A DNA stretch of 64,000 nt from Azospirillum sp. RU38E (GTDB taxonomy: Bacteria > Pseudomonadota > Alphaproteobacteria > Azospirillales > Azospirillaceae). The notes beneath the pieces were generated by a model. That model was not told the DNA's origin, did not search any database, and saw only the letters and a program-made list of their open reading frames with translations. The DNA is taken from the NCBI RefSeq assembly GCF_900188385.1, contig NZ_FZOI01000011.1, forward strand, positions 1 to 64,000, given 5' to 3'. The position numbers and the translations under genes were made by a program. Shown piece after piece: positions 31,101 through 46,100 of the stretch (position 1 is its first letter; every line of letters starts with the position of its first letter).

Positions 31101-34100
31101 CTGCTGGAACGCCTGAACGCCATCAATGGCTGGATCGAAAGCCACGCCAACAATGCGGAGGCGGTCGCCCGCTATCAGGCCCAGAAGGAAGAGGTGCAGC
31201 GCGCCCTGAAGGAATTGGGCCTGGTGGAAACGGTGACGCTGGAGAACGGCACCACCCGCGACATCGTGAATGAAGAGCTGGACCAGCTTTTCCTGGACAT
31301 GCCGGATGTCTATGCCGCCCCCGGCTCCATCTTCATCGACGCCAAGAATACCGATGCCGCGGCCATTCAGGCCCTGCTGGGCAAGCAGCTTTCGGCCCGC
31401 GCCGGTGCCAGCATCAATATTCTGAACAGCACACCTTTCACGATGCGTGTGAAGGATGCGGTGATTTCCGACACCAGCCGCGTCTCCGTGGTGAATGGCC
31501 GGCTGGTGACCTTTGCGCCGGGTAACATCTATCTCAATGACAAGGCGCTGACCAATACCGGGGCTGCCGGCGCCAGCACGGTTACCATCGTGCAGGATGC
31601 GCTGCCGGCCGCCCAATATGACCTTGGGGCACTGCCGATATTCACCGGTCAGCAGGATCTGCTGGTTCTGGGCAATGTGGTCAACCAGGACGGCGCGGTC
31701 GTTCTCCGCAACATGGAAGGCAGCGTGGAGGTTTCTGGCCAGGTGCGTGCTGGCACGCTGGATATTTTCAGTGCCGGCAATTTCAACCTGAACGTGGACG
31801 GCTGGGCCCATGTGTCCGACCCGCGCCAATATGCTGATCTCAGCTTTGCCCGCAACCTCGTGTTCAACCGGAACGAGGAAACCAAGACCTATAGCTTTGA
31901 AAAGCTGACGGATTATCCCGATCTTTATGAAGGCACGCAGAAGCCTTCCAGCATCTTTGCGGTGGGTGCTGTCAGCATCACCGCCCAGTATATCAACGTC
32001 AATGGCACCATCCAGAGCGGTATCAGCGAAGCCACGCTGAATATCGGTGCCGATTTCAGCCCCACCAAGACGTCCAGCTTCCAGGAACTGAAGAAGGACG
32101 CCAACAACAACAATGTCATCAGCACGCTGGACGGTATCGATTTCGGCACCGCCAAGGTGCCGCTGGATGGCTATTTCGATGCGGCCCGCAACGCCATTGT
32201 GGTGGAGAAGATCACCGCCAATCCGGGCCGCATCACCCTGACCGGTCAGATTCTGTCCACCGGCAACGGCAAGCTGCTGGTGGCCGACGGCTCGCCCCGC
32301 ATCGAGATCAATAATCGCAGCCGTTATGATCTGGTGCTGGAAGGGGTCGATGCCGATAATACCCAGGCCGGCCTGATCACCATCGTCGATAGCGGTACCC
32401 TGACCAAGACGGAATACGCCTTCCGCAACGACCAGGTGGAGGAGACGCGCTACAAGGGAACGCTGGTGCAGGATGGCGCGTCCAGCCGCATCGATTACCA
32501 GCAGGATGGCGGCCTGACGGGCCATGGGCTGGACGAGAAGATCGAGTTCAACCCCCGCGCCGGCCAGTATTATGTCTGGACCGAAGGCCAGGAAGCCACC
32601 CAGCTTGAAGTCCGCAAATATGAGAAGAACAGTTTCAATCTGATTGGTTTCGACTGGGACTTCCTGGTCCCCGATGATTCCTATACCAAGCGGGAGTTCA
32701 TTTTCCGTGACCAGCAGCCGCTGCTGGAATCAGAATCGCTGCTGTTGGAAGGTGACAAGCTGCTGCCCGGCCAGGCGGTCGGCAATGCCTATTCCATCCA
32801 GTATGAATACCGGATGGATGAGACGGTGGATGTCATCAAGGGCACCACGCAGGTTCTCAACCTGAAGGATAATTACGTCTACACCTATGTCGGCGCCAAT
32901 GCCGATATAAAGCTGCCCGACCAGAATTACAGCGACACGGACCTGTGGAAGCGCGGGGATGCGCCCTTGTCTGCGGCGGATGCGGCAAGCTTCCAGAATA
33001 TCGCCCAGAACAAGTTCACCAGCGATTTCGTCAACCGCACGGTTTCCACCCGTAGCTGGACCACCGGTGGCGGCTGGCTGCGCAAGAAGACCATCCATAC
33101 GGAGGTGACCTACACCACCGGGGTGAAGGATTATTATACCCATACCCTGGCAGCCAGCTATGCCATCCAGATCGGGCAGGCCAAGCCGGTGGGCAAGGAT
33201 GCCGGTGTTTTTGTCAATACCGCGGGCAATCTGACCATCTCGGGTGATATCCGTGTCACCGACGGGTCGGTCAGCAAAGCCGGCAATACCACGGCCAATG
33301 CCGATATCATCCTCACCGCCGGCGGGTCAGTGAAGACCGCTGACGGGGTGGCCATCTATGGTGATGCGCCGGTCGTCAAGTCGGGCGGGGAGGTCAGCCT
33401 CAGCGTCGAAGGGGGCAAAGGCCTGGTGGAGGTGGAGGCAAAGGGCGATATCACGCTCACCGCCTTCTCCCTGGATAATGCAAGCAGCTCTCTGTCCATC
33501 GGCAAGGTGATTTCCACCCAAGGCAATGTGCTGATCAGCGCCGAACATGGCATCAATGGCAGCAATGCTACCATTCGCGGCAATACCGTGCAGCTGGATG
33601 CGTCGGCCGGCTTCATCAATGCCAAGCTGGACAGCAATATCCTGGGCACTGGCGGCTTCGCCGCGCGTGGCGCCCTGGGCGTGGAGGTGACGGAGACCAG
33701 CGGCGATCTGGTGCTGATCGCACCGACATTGTGGCAATCCGAGATTTCGGTGGAGGCCGCCAAGGGCAATGTGCTGTTGACGGCGGCCGATGGGTCGATC
33801 CGTGACGGCATTGACGAGGTGGCCGCCAACCGCAGCGCCGATGATGCGCTGCGGGCCAAGTTGGATCAGGCAGGCATCTCCCAGCTGCGGCGTGACTATG
33901 CGCTGTCGCCGGGGCTGGCCCGGTTCCTGTTCCCGCATCTGGATGTCCGTGCCTCCGATGGCAATGGCCAGACGGAGCAGGTGAATGTCTCTGGCGTCGA
34001 GGTGAAGCTGGTTGCCAATGGCGCCACCGGCCAGATCGGGCAGGTCTCCGGCATCACCGTCATCAATAATCCGGCCAATTTTGAGGGGTTGAGCACCGAA

Positions 34101-37100
34101 CAGCGCCAGACGCTGGCCAATGCCGGTGCTGGTGACATCATTGGTGTCAGCTACGAGCTGTATGAATATGTCGGCGCTGACCGTAATACCGACCTGACCC
34201 GCATCACCCCGGTGACGGGCACCACGCTGGTGGCCGATCTGGCCAGCGGCAATGTCTATCGCTATGTCGGTGCGGCGGGCCGCGAACTGTCCCTGGCCGC
34301 CGTCGATTATGCCAAGAGTGCTGACTGGGCGCTGGAGAAGGATATGACCTTCGCCAGCTTCACCCAGGCGCCCAATGAAGGGCGTTATTACAGCGACTAT
34401 AAGAATGCCGATCAGTTCGGTGATGCCGAACAATGGCGCCGCATTACCACCGACCTGGTGACGGGTACTGACCGCAAGACGGTGCAGAACGCTTCCCTGA
34501 GCACCGGCAACACGGTGCGGGTGCAGTATAGTTCTGCGGAATATGGCCTCTATCGCTATATTGGCCCGGCCGCGACGGTGGATCTGGCCAAGCAGGAATT
34601 CAGCGACACCAGCCGCTGGGTGCGGCTGACTGCCGATCACAACAGCAATGACGGGGTGGTGGCGCTGAAGAAGGGCGAGCTTGTCGCCAACCGCTTCACC
34701 ATCGAAAGCCTGACCCTGCAGGTGTTCGACGATATCGATGTCACCGCCACGGGCACCGTGTCGGCCATCGGTGACAAGGTGGCGCTGCAAAGTGCGGGCA
34801 ATCTGAAGGTGGGCAGCATTGTCGGCGGCGGGGATATCCGCGTCATCGCCGATGGGGACATCACCCTGGATGCCGGCGGCGAAATGCTGGCCCGCAAGGA
34901 GAATTCCAATATCTATGTGGCGGCCACCGGCTCGCTGCACCTGAATTCCGGCTCGGCCATCAGCTCCGGCGTCGCCTTCAACACCGCGACCGGCGAACCC
35001 GTACCAGTGCTGACGGGTGAGCAGGCGACCTTGCGGCTGGTCGCTGGGGACGAAATGTATCTGGGCGGCTCCCTGTCTGCCAGCCGCACCATCACCCTGG
35101 ATGCCGGCAAGTCCACCGATGATTTCGCCAGCTATTTTGACAGCCTGCCCGGCCGCACCATCACCAGCCTGGCCCCGGATGCGGCAACGGCCGCTGCCCT
35201 GGATCAGGGCAATGTCGCGGGGCCGATTACCGACGCCCTGACCGCCGCCGGCAAATCGGTCAGCGGGCTCAGCGTGCGGACGGTGGAAGCCGGCAACCGC
35301 TGGGTGCTGACGGCGGCCGATGGCAGCCGCTACATGGCGGTGATGGAAGATGCCAATGGCGATGGCGTGGCCGAAAGCCTGCGCCTGCAGACGGCCCATG
35401 TGCTGACCGGTCAGCGCGGCTATGGCATTCTGGTGACGGGCACCATCACGACGCTGTCGCGTGATGCCGACCTGTCCTTGCAGTCCAAGGATGACGTGAT
35501 CATCCGTGGCAATATCAACCTGGCCAATACCGGTTCCGACCTGACCCTGGAATCCGACAAATGGATCTATTGGGAAGGCGTTTCCAATGTCGCCGGCAAT
35601 ATCGCTCTCTATGGCGGTATTGATCGCAACGGCCTGGAATTGATCGACAAGAACGGTGCCAATGCTGCCGGGCAGAGCGTCTATATCGATGCCACTTCCA
35701 ATCTGGTCACCACCGGGGCCGGCACCAATGTGCTGATCGCCGGATCCAAGGATGTGGCTGTTTACGGCAATATTGTTGCCGGTGGCCGCATCGGTGCCAC
35801 CGGCGTCACCTATGCGGGGGCGGATTCCACCGTCACCATCAATGCTGGCCAGCAGGCACTGATCGCCGGCGGCGTGTCGGCCGCTGCCGCCATCAATGTG
35901 TCCGGTGGCAAGGCTGGCAGCGATGATGCCGGCCTCTCCGTGCTGGTGACCAGCACGGGTGGTTTGATCAGCGGCGGCTTGGCGAAAGCCGTCCAGACGC
36001 CGGGCGTGCAGGTGGTGGGTGCCGATGATGTGCGCATCATGGGCCGCATCCTTGCCGGGGCAGAGGTCGCTCAGAATCTGGACGACAAGGGCAACCTGCT
36101 GTCCGAAACCATCACCTGGTCGCGCACCGCTTCCACGGCCCGTCTGCAGGCCGGTGGGGTGTTGCATCTGGGTGGTCTGGCCGCCACCCAGACCGGCGAC
36201 ACCGCAGAGATCGGCGGTGTCGTCCGCGCCAATAGCCGGATCGAACTGGTCGGCACCGGCGGCATCCAGATGCCGGGTGGGGCCGAACTGATTGTTACCG
36301 GCCGCGATGGCGGCATCGATATCCGCAGCGGGGTCAATCCGTCGCTGTTGGGCCTGATCGTTGCCGGTGGCGATGTGCAGGACGTGCGCGATGCCGGCGG
36401 CAATATGCTGGGTCGCCGCGTCACCCTGGAAGATGGCCAGTCCACCATCCGGATTGAAAGCAAGGCCGGCTTGACGATCGGTCAGGATATCTCTGCCGGC
36501 CGCGCGATTGATCTGGTGGCTGCGGGTACGATCGATATTCAGGGCTCCGCCACCTTGACCACCCGGTCGGCCAACAGCACGGTGACGCTGACCACGCCGG
36601 GTTCCATCAACATCATGGCATCCGGCTGGGCCCATGAACTGACCGCGGCGGGCTTTGTGGCGACGGCCGATGGCCGGCTGGCCCAGGACGTCACCCTGAA
36701 GGTGCGGGTGCAGAAGGCGGGGCAGACGCTGGAGGCTGCCATCCTGGTGGCGGCGGCCGACACGCAGACCAATAAGGGTCTGACCGATCTGCTGGGCGAT
36801 GTGCAGGCCGCCATTGCCAAGGCGATGTGGACGGTGACTGCCTCCGATACCGGCAACCCCGCGGTGGGCAGCAAGCTGGCCACCGCGGGCGATGTGCCGG
36901 AATTGACGGCCCGTCTGCGCGAGGGGCGGCTGCTGCTGACCAGCGCTTACGATTTCACCCTGCTGGCCGGGTCCGCCCAGGCGTCGCTCCTGGGGCTTAC
37001 CCAGGTGGCGGGTGCTGATGTGGCCGCCATTGGCCGCTATGCCATCAATGCGTCAACCCAGGACAGCGCCGTGCTGTTGCAGGCGGGTGCTGGCGGCACG

Positions 37101-40100
37101 CTGAAGGTGGATGGCCATGTACTCTCTTACCGCTCCATTGCTTTTGCGTTGGATGATGCGCAGGGCGGCGGTATGCAACTGGGGGCATCCGGTGTGCTGG
37201 AGAGCCTCTCCGGCTCGGTGGTACTGGCACCGACCAGCGACAGCACCATTACCGGCACCATCATCGCCCGCGGGCGCAACGCCGATATCGAGATCAACGC
37301 CACGGCGGGGTTGACCCTGACCGGCCGGCTGATTGCCCAGGATGATGTCCGGTTGAATGCCCGGACCATCACCACGGGCCCCACCGCCAGCATCCAGACG
37401 CTGGATGCCGATGGCCGGATCGAACTGACGGCCACCGATGATGTGCTGATCAACAGCACCATTGGCGGTCAGGCGAACCCCGATCTGGGGCTGCTGTCCA
37501 TCACCAGCACCAAGGGCAATATCACCATTGCCAAGGAGGCGGGGCGCCTGATCACGGGGGCCGAGCTGCGGCTGGATGGCGAGACGGTCTCCATTGACGG
37601 TGCTATCTCCAGCACCCGGCTGACCGCCAGCACAACCGATTACGAAGTCTCCATCACCTCGGGCACCATGGCGGTGGCCGGCACCTTCAATATTGCCGGT
37701 TCGCTCTCGCTCACCTCTCGCGGGGTGCTGCGGATCACCAATTCCGATCTGGCGCTGACCGGCAGCGGCCAGCGCCTGCGGCTGGCCTCCCAGAGCGATG
37801 TGCTGATCGGCAACACAACACCCAAGGCCGGGCAGGCGCAGGGCGATGCCGTGGTGATCGCTGTCAAGGGCGATCTGGAGATCGAGGCCGGCGGCAATCT
37901 GGTTGTGGGCTACAACGCCTTTGTCCTGTCGGGCGCGGATAATGGCAGCCTGACCCTGACTGGCAATAATATCGACATTATCGGTGTCGTCGCTGCCGGA
38001 CAGAGCATGAATAGTGACGGCACCCAGGCGTGGACCGGCCGGAATGGCAGCGTGAAGCTGAATGCTACCGGCCATGTGGCACTGGGTGGCGAGGGGCTGA
38101 ATGCGCAGGGCGCGATCACCAGCCAGGGGGGCAATCTGCTCTCCTCCTCCAGCATTGCCGTCCGTTCCGGTGTCGATGCGGCAGGCCTCGGCTTCATTCT
38201 CTCCGAGAAATCGGCGGTGCGGGTGTTGCCCGATGGCGATGGCGCCTTTACCGCCACGGCCGCTGCCAATATTTCCCTGCTGACAGATGGTAACGCCCAG
38301 ATCGTCGGCGCCATTGCCGCCGACAAGGGCGATGGTGAAGTGTCGCTGACCAGCAGCGGGCTGATCTATGTGGGCGGCTTGATCAGTGCCCAACAGCAGG
38401 TGACGCTGGTGGGCGGCAGCCATTCCTCCGGGCTTGGCCTGTGGGTGCGCGGTGTTACCGAAACCAGCCAGCCGGGCTGGGATGGCGCCGGACAGCTTTC
38501 CACCTCCTCCACCGGCCGCATCACGTTGCGCTCCACCGACAAGATCCAGATTGACGGTCGTGTCGGCGTCACCGTCACGCAGGATAGTGTCACCAGCGCC
38601 GTGACCGACAGGATCGAGATCGGCAGCGGCAGCACCGACGTGACCATCAATGGGACAGTGGATGCTGCCAACCGCGTCACCATCAATGGCGGCAATGTCA
38701 CCGTCAATGCGGGCGGGCGGGTCAAGGGTTGGGCCACCGGGTCGCAGCTGCGTATCCAGGCCGCCGATACGCTTCTGGTGGCGGCCGCCAAGGGTACTGT
38801 AAACCCGGGGCAGGTGCGGGCAGACGCCCTGGTGCATCTGATGGCGGGCCGGCTGTGGATGGCCGGCACGGTGCAACTGGATGCTGCCACCGGCGATGCG
38901 CTGCTCAGCGCGTCCAACAGCGTCACCGTCACCGGCAATATTGAGACGGAAGACCGGATCGATATCCAGGCGGGCGTGAACCTGACCGGCACCGCGCTTG
39001 CGACGGTGGAGGCGGGGATCGCCGTGGCCAATCTCACCGGCGGCACCATTACTCTGCGCAGCCAGGGTGTGCTGTCCACACCGGGTACGGTGGCGCTGCG
39101 CGCTGGTGGTGACGTGATTGTCAATGCTGATGCCAGTGTTGCCGGCACGCGGAGCGTCTCCACGCCTGTCGTGGTGACCAAGCAGCGCACGGTCCAGATT
39201 CAGACCGGCACCCGCGACGTGGCGATTGGCACCATCAATGTGTCGGAAATCACCTGGGTGGATACGGCTGTCACCGAACAGGTCGGTACGGAGCGCGTGC
39301 AGGTGGGCACGGAATCCCACAAGCTGGACGCCACCCTGACCCAAATCGGCTACTTCAATGCTGCTGGCGGTGTCTTCCGCGAATATTTCGTCGAAGGTCG
39401 TGATTACCGCAATGACCAGATCGATTGGGCCGGCATCTCTGCCAAACTGGGCCTGACCGTCGTCGCGCCCTCTGCTGATTACACCAGTGCCAACTACAAG
39501 CAGTTCCATGAACTGACCAATGATCAGCAGGCCGTTGTGCTGGCGGCGCTGGGCTTCATGCCGCTGTTCGACTTCACCTATGCCAATGCTGTGACCACCC
39601 GCACCGTCAATGGTGTGACCACCAATTCCACCTGGATCCCGGATTGGGCCGGAAATGCCCAGGTGATCTATCGGGTGGATGTGGATGGTTGGCGTGACCG
39701 CTTCATCCGGATGCCCCAGGGCTCCCAGGCCGATGTGCTGCGTGTCGTCTCGCAGGGGGAAACCAAGTATCTGACCGGCGATACCACACTGGACGGTTCC
39801 AACGATGGCGGCCGTTTCGTCACGGCCGATCAGCTGCCGCTGAACGGCAATGGCGAGTTGGTGGCGCAGTATCAAGATCAAGCCGCGCTGGATTATACCC
39901 AGAAGGGCTCCACCCTGGTCGGGGCCAGCAGCAATAATGGTGCGGCACCGCCCACGACCACCAATGCTTACACCGGTGCCACATCCACGGCTGGCGTCGG
40001 CAGCAAGTGGAATGACCGCCTCGATGTCGTCGATAATGACAAGCAGGCGGCCTATTGGGAGGCGACCTACCAGGATAACACCGGCAATCGCATCTTCACC

Positions 40101-43100
40101 GTCGCGTCCACCGATGCCGTCATCGGCAGCGGCACGGTCACGCTGACCCGTGACCCGGAATGGACCTATGCGCGCAACGACAATGGCACCACGACCATGG
40201 CTGACCCGCGCGCCGGCCAGTCAGCAGGCAGCCGCGATACCAGCACGGTGCTGATTCAGCGGTCCTATGCCGATGCATTGGTCAATGACACGGCCTCACT
40301 GAAAATCACAGGTGCCACCACCCATAATAATGTTGTCGTCGGCCAATATTCCTATTGGGGCTCCTGGAGCCGGGTGGTCGATCATACCCAGGACGATGAC
40401 AGTGACGACTGGATTGGTGACGATCACGGTGATGATGATATTGGCGACGAAGATTATCCGCGCTTCGGGGATAAGATTTATAATGGCATCTCCGAAATGC
40501 AGGCCGATGACATTGACGGTTTCAGCGTCTATGAGTGGATAACGCTCGGCCGTTTCCATGGTCAGAATCTTCCGAATACGTATCAGCAGTATCGCGTCAA
40601 CATGAGCTATGATGATGGTTGGGATGGTGATGATCATCATGTGAATGTTGACGCACGTAACAAGTTCTTCGTCGACATCACCGAAGATCAGCATGATTAC
40701 ACCTATGCCTGGACATCCACGACCAAGGATGTGCGGGTCCAGCGCGTCCAGCAGACCTATCAGATGGTCAGCAATGATACGGCGATCTATGATTTCCGGC
40801 CGGTTTATGAAACCAACACCAGCCAGGTGGCGGTGGAGCAGACCCGCACGCTGACCAAATATGAACAGCAGGCGGTGTTGTCGCCGCAGACCGAGCTTTA
40901 TTCGGAACGCAATCTGGTGGATGGCGGGCTGCGCCCGTCGGCCTCCTTTGGCGCCAACTCGGTCACGGCCGGTACAGTGATGATCGAAGCGGGCGGCAAT
41001 GCCAGCATCAGCGGGATGCTGGAGGCGACCACCGGTTCCCTGACCGTCACCACCGGCCGCGACCTGGGCGTGCAGGGCGTGGTGCCCGACGGGGCCGCCG
41101 CCAATACCCTGGCGTCGCAATCCAAGCTGATCGCCAAGGATCAGGTATCGCTGACCGTCGGCCGCAATCTTGATCTGGCAGACTCCTCCCTGGTGACCAC
41201 CACGGCCACCAATGGCAGCGTCACCATCAATACGACGGGCAAAGTGTCGCTGGACGGGGAGATCGAAACGCAGCAGACGGTGACCGTGAAAGCCGGTTCC
41301 GACATCACGCTGAGTGGCCGGGTGGAAGCGCAAAACAGCGTTACCTTCTCTGCCGGCGATGCCAGCCTGTCGCCTGGCGGCTTTGGCGGCATCATGGGCG
41401 ATGTCACGGCCGATATCCGGGCCACGGCTGCCGGGGGCGACATCGCCCTGCAGACAGGGCAGTATGGCGGCAATATCCGTCTGGATGGTTCCGTACTGAC
41501 AGCACAGGATACCGTGCAGCTGACGGCGCAGGCCGGTACCATCGTTGCCACCACGACGGGTGAGGCGGGCATTACCGCCGCCCAGGCCGATAGCGGGGCC
41601 GTGATCCACGCTAACGTGCTGCAGGCCACGGCTGAACGCGGCATCGCCGTGGGCACGGCCGTGGATAATCTCGATCTGACCCTCACCAAGGCCGGCGATA
41701 TTGTGGTGGGTGAGGCCGATGACGTGACCCTGCGCTCGGTGAGTGCGGCGGATGGCGCCGTTATCGCCACCGTCAACGGACATGCCACCGTGGCGTCCGT
41801 GCGCACGCTGGGCAGCAGCGATCGCAATGATATCACCATCACCACCCGCCGCGTCGGCAATGCCGACAAGGACATTACCCTGGCGACCGGTGGTACCCTG
41901 TCCGCCGGTGGACTGGGCGATGTCACGCTGGATGCGTGGGGTGCCGTCACCAACAGCGCCAATGCCATCAAGGCCGATAGCCTGACGGTGACCACGCAGG
42001 GCGCCATCAATGTGAAAACCGATGTCACCAGCCTGACGCTGACCACCAACGCTGCGGCCGACGTCTCCATCCAGCAGGCCGCCACCAACCTGATGGTGAA
42101 CAGCGCCAGCATCCTGAACGGTTCGCTGACCATCACGGCCGGCGCCGGGGTTGAACTGGTGGATGTGCAGTTGCGCACCAACGCGGATGCCAATGATGTG
42201 TCCGTGACGGCGCAGGGCGATATCGGCGTGCGCAGCATCGTGGCCGGTGTCTATGCCAAGTCGGCCAGCGATGTTCCGGCGGCGGGCGGCGGGGCGGATA
42301 GCGGTGTCACCTCGCTGGGGGATGTGACGCTGACCTCCATTGCGGGGGCGATCACGGAAAGCTTTGCCGATGCTGATGTCGACCTGGTGGCCGACCGGCT
42401 GACCCTGTCGGCGGCGACCGGCATCACCGGCCTGGAACTGGCGGTCAATACGCTGGCCAGCGTGCGCACCACCAGCGGCGACATCATCCTGTCCGATGTG
42501 GACGGGGTCTGGGAGCGCTCGCCCGGTCTGCTGGTGGAATCCGTCGCCACGGCGCTGTCGGGCGGCGACAGCGTCTCTATTACCGCGGCCAACGCTCTGG
42601 TGGTGGGTGCGGCGACGGCAACGGCCCCGGCCGTCACCGGTGACAAGATCAGCCTGACCAGCCGTGACGGCAATGTCCAGGTGCTGCGTCCGGCCAGCGG
42701 TGAGGCGCTGTCCTATAGCAGTGCGGTCAGTTTCAGCGCCGGCAAGGTTCTGCAGCTCTACCGCTTCTTCGAGGCGCCGCAGACTGTCAGCTACCGTGCC
42801 GGTTCCTATTTCGATTTCGATCTGCCGGCCAGCATCACGTCTGACAACATCATCCTGGATACCGGCCGTATCCTGAGCTTCGACGGCATATTGACGGCAC
42901 GCAACCGGCTGGAGCTGGCGTCCGGCACCAATGTCTTCGTCAAGGGCGATATCCGCGCCAGCGGCGGCGGCACCATCGACAAGCTGATCATCCGCGCTGC
43001 CGGTGATCAGGCGGTTTCCCGTGCGGTGGATACCAATGCGGCGGGCGTGGGGGCGCTGAACCTGACATCGCAGGAGACGGGCTTCATCAACCTGCAGGTC

Positions 43101-46100
43101 ACCGGGATCGATGCCAGCGATTTCGAATTGCGGGCCAAGCGGGATATTTTCGTCGATACGGTGGACAGCCTGACCCTGACCGGCTTCATTGGCGGTCTGG
43201 ACGGGTTCGACCCTGCCCATAATGTGACGCTGGATACGCAAGGCACGCTTTCCGTGCTGGGCGGGATCGTTTCCGCCAACAGCACGGAAGGCCGGATCAC
43301 CCTGCGTGCCGACAGCATCAGTACGGCCACCAGTGCCGTGTTCATCGCCAAGGGGCTGGATGCCCAGGCGCGTGGCGCCATCGGCCTGAACACGCTGGTG
43401 GGTGAGCTGTGGGCAGTCTCCACCGGCAGCGGTGCCATCACCGTCAATGAATCCGATGCCATCGACCTGCGCACGGTGAAGGCCAATAATGGCGGCATTT
43501 CCATCATGGCCGGCGGCACATTGAATGTGCATGATGTCCGGACCGTGGTTGACGCCGCCGGCAACAACATCACCTTGCGGACCACCGGCGACATGAATGT
43601 CGACCGGGTGGAGGCTGGCGAGGCCGCTGGCGCTGAGAAGCAACATGCCAGCGTCACGCTGGATGCGGCGGGCACCATCGCGGAAATGGCAGCTTATGAT
43701 AATGATGCCGTTGACGTGGCTGGCCGCACCGTCACCATTCTGGGCCGCACCACCGGCACGCCGGTTCTGGCCAGCACCACCAACGGCTTCGGCACCGGGT
43801 CGGAACTGGAAATCCTCTACACCGCGCCCACTGGCGGGCTGGTGACGGGGGCGACGACGGTAACCAGCACGCCCAGCATTCCGACCAGCGGTGATGTCCG
43901 TCTGGTTTTGCCTGATCGCGCGCCCGGCCCCTTGACCCTGACCGCCAATGATGGCGGCAGCCTTACCATCATCGATCTGAAGACCCATGATGGGGATGAT
44001 CTGACCCTGACCGCCACCGATGATCTGGTGGTGGTGGTGCCGCTCAATGTCGGCAACGGCGATATCACGCTCAGCGCCACCAATGATCTGACCCTGGGCG
44101 GCAAGGTCACGGCCGATGACCTGACGGTCACGGCCGGCGGCAACCTGACCATGACCACGGCAGTGCAGAATCTGACCGCGACGGTCAATAACGGGGCCAA
44201 CCTGACAGTCTTCCAGACCGGTGATCTGGTGGTCGACCGGCTTAACCTCAGCGGCGGTGATGTCACCATCACCGCGTCGGGTACCGTCACCATCAATAAT
44301 ATCGCCGGCAATGCCGGTACCGTGCGCATCACCACCAGCAGCGGCGATATCGTCATCACCGCGCTGCCGGGCGCCGGTATGGTGGTGCTGGATTCTGCCG
44401 GCGGGGTGCGGGCCACGCTGGCGGCGGACAGCCTGTCCATCACCGCCAATGGCGCCATCAATGTGGTGGAAAGCGATGGGGTGGTGATCGACAATATCAC
44501 CCAGAAGGCCAGCGGGGCGGCCGTCGATATCCGCACCACCAATGGTAACCTGACCGTCAACGGTGCGCTCAGCGTTACCGGCAGCGCCGGCATCAACCTG
44601 CAGGCCGGTGGCAGCGGCGACCTGTCGCTTAACCAGACCATCGCCACGGCGGGCGGCGCTGTCAGCCTGACGGCAGGCGGGGGCCTCTCGCTCTCCGCCC
44701 AGGGCGATATCAGCAGCAATGGCGGTGCCGTCAGCCTGACGGCCGCCGGCAGCCTGACCATGACCCATGAAACCTATATCGATGCCGGCAGCGGTGAGAT
44801 TGACCTGACCGGCGGTGGCAATGTCAGCGTCGGCAAATTGCGGACCACCACCACCGGTGAGGTGGAGATCCGCAGCACCGGCGGGGCGGTTCTGGATGCT
44901 GGTGACAGCCCGACCGATATCGATGCCGGCAATGCGCGGGTGATCATCAGCGCCGTGAATGGCATCGGCACCACCGGCACGCTGGAAATCAATGCCGGAA
45001 CGCTGCGCGTCACCAATACCGGGTCCGGCATCATCGCGCTGGAAGAAGCGGATAATGTCGAGATCGAACAGCTGACCCAGGGCGGCAATGGCGCTGTCAC
45101 ACTTGCCACGCTGGCCGGTCGGATCACGATCTCCGGTGCCATCAGCACCCAGACGGGGGCGCTGACGCTGACAGCAGGATCGGCCACCACCGGCGGCATC
45201 CTGTTGAATGGGGCCGTCACCACGGCGGGGGGCGCCGTCAACCTGACGGCGCAGTCCGGCAACATCACCCTGAAGGACAGTATCCGGGTCAATGGGGCGG
45301 GCAATATCGCGCTGGCCGCCGATGCGGGTTCCATCCTGGTGGATCAGACAGCGGCGGGCTGGCGTACCAGCGGGGGGGCCTTCGATCCGCTGATCGAAAG
45401 CAACCTGGCAAACGGCACGTTCGACGTGGATGTGACCACCGGCCGTATCACGGTTGCGCGTAATGCCAATTCGGGCCTTAACGGCACGGTCCTGCGCGAT
45501 GCGGCTGCGCCCTATATCCGCACCACCGGCGGGGCGCTGAGCTTAATGGCGAAAGCGGCCATTGGTGCGGCGGTTGACGGGTTCAGCTATAGCCCGCTAT
45601 CGCTGGTGGTGGATGCGCGCAGCGTGTCGGCCCAGTCCGCCGACCGCGATGTGGTGAAGGTTCTGGCCCTGTCCGGCACGTCGGTCGGTGGCAGCGGGAC
45701 GAACGGTTCCAGTGCCGGCGCCACCAATGTCAGCTCGCTGGGCGCTGGTACTGTTACGGTGGACAAGGCCATCGATGCGGCGGGGCAGAATATTGTTCTG
45801 CAAGGTGACGATCTCGATATCCGGGATACGCTGCGCAGCGTTGGGGCCGATCTGCTGATCCGTCCGCGTCAAACGGACCGCACCATCGTGATCGGCAACA
45901 TCACCACGGCGCCGGCCTCTTCCCTGCAGCTGGACAACACGGAAATCGGCAGGATCGGGGCCGGCTTCAAGCAGATCATAATCGGCAGTGACCAGGGGGC
46001 GAATACCATCCTGATCGGCGATGCCGCCGTGAATGGCGACAGCGTCACCTTCACCTCCGATCTGGTATTGAAGGCCCCGCAGAATGGGGGGGCGATCTAT

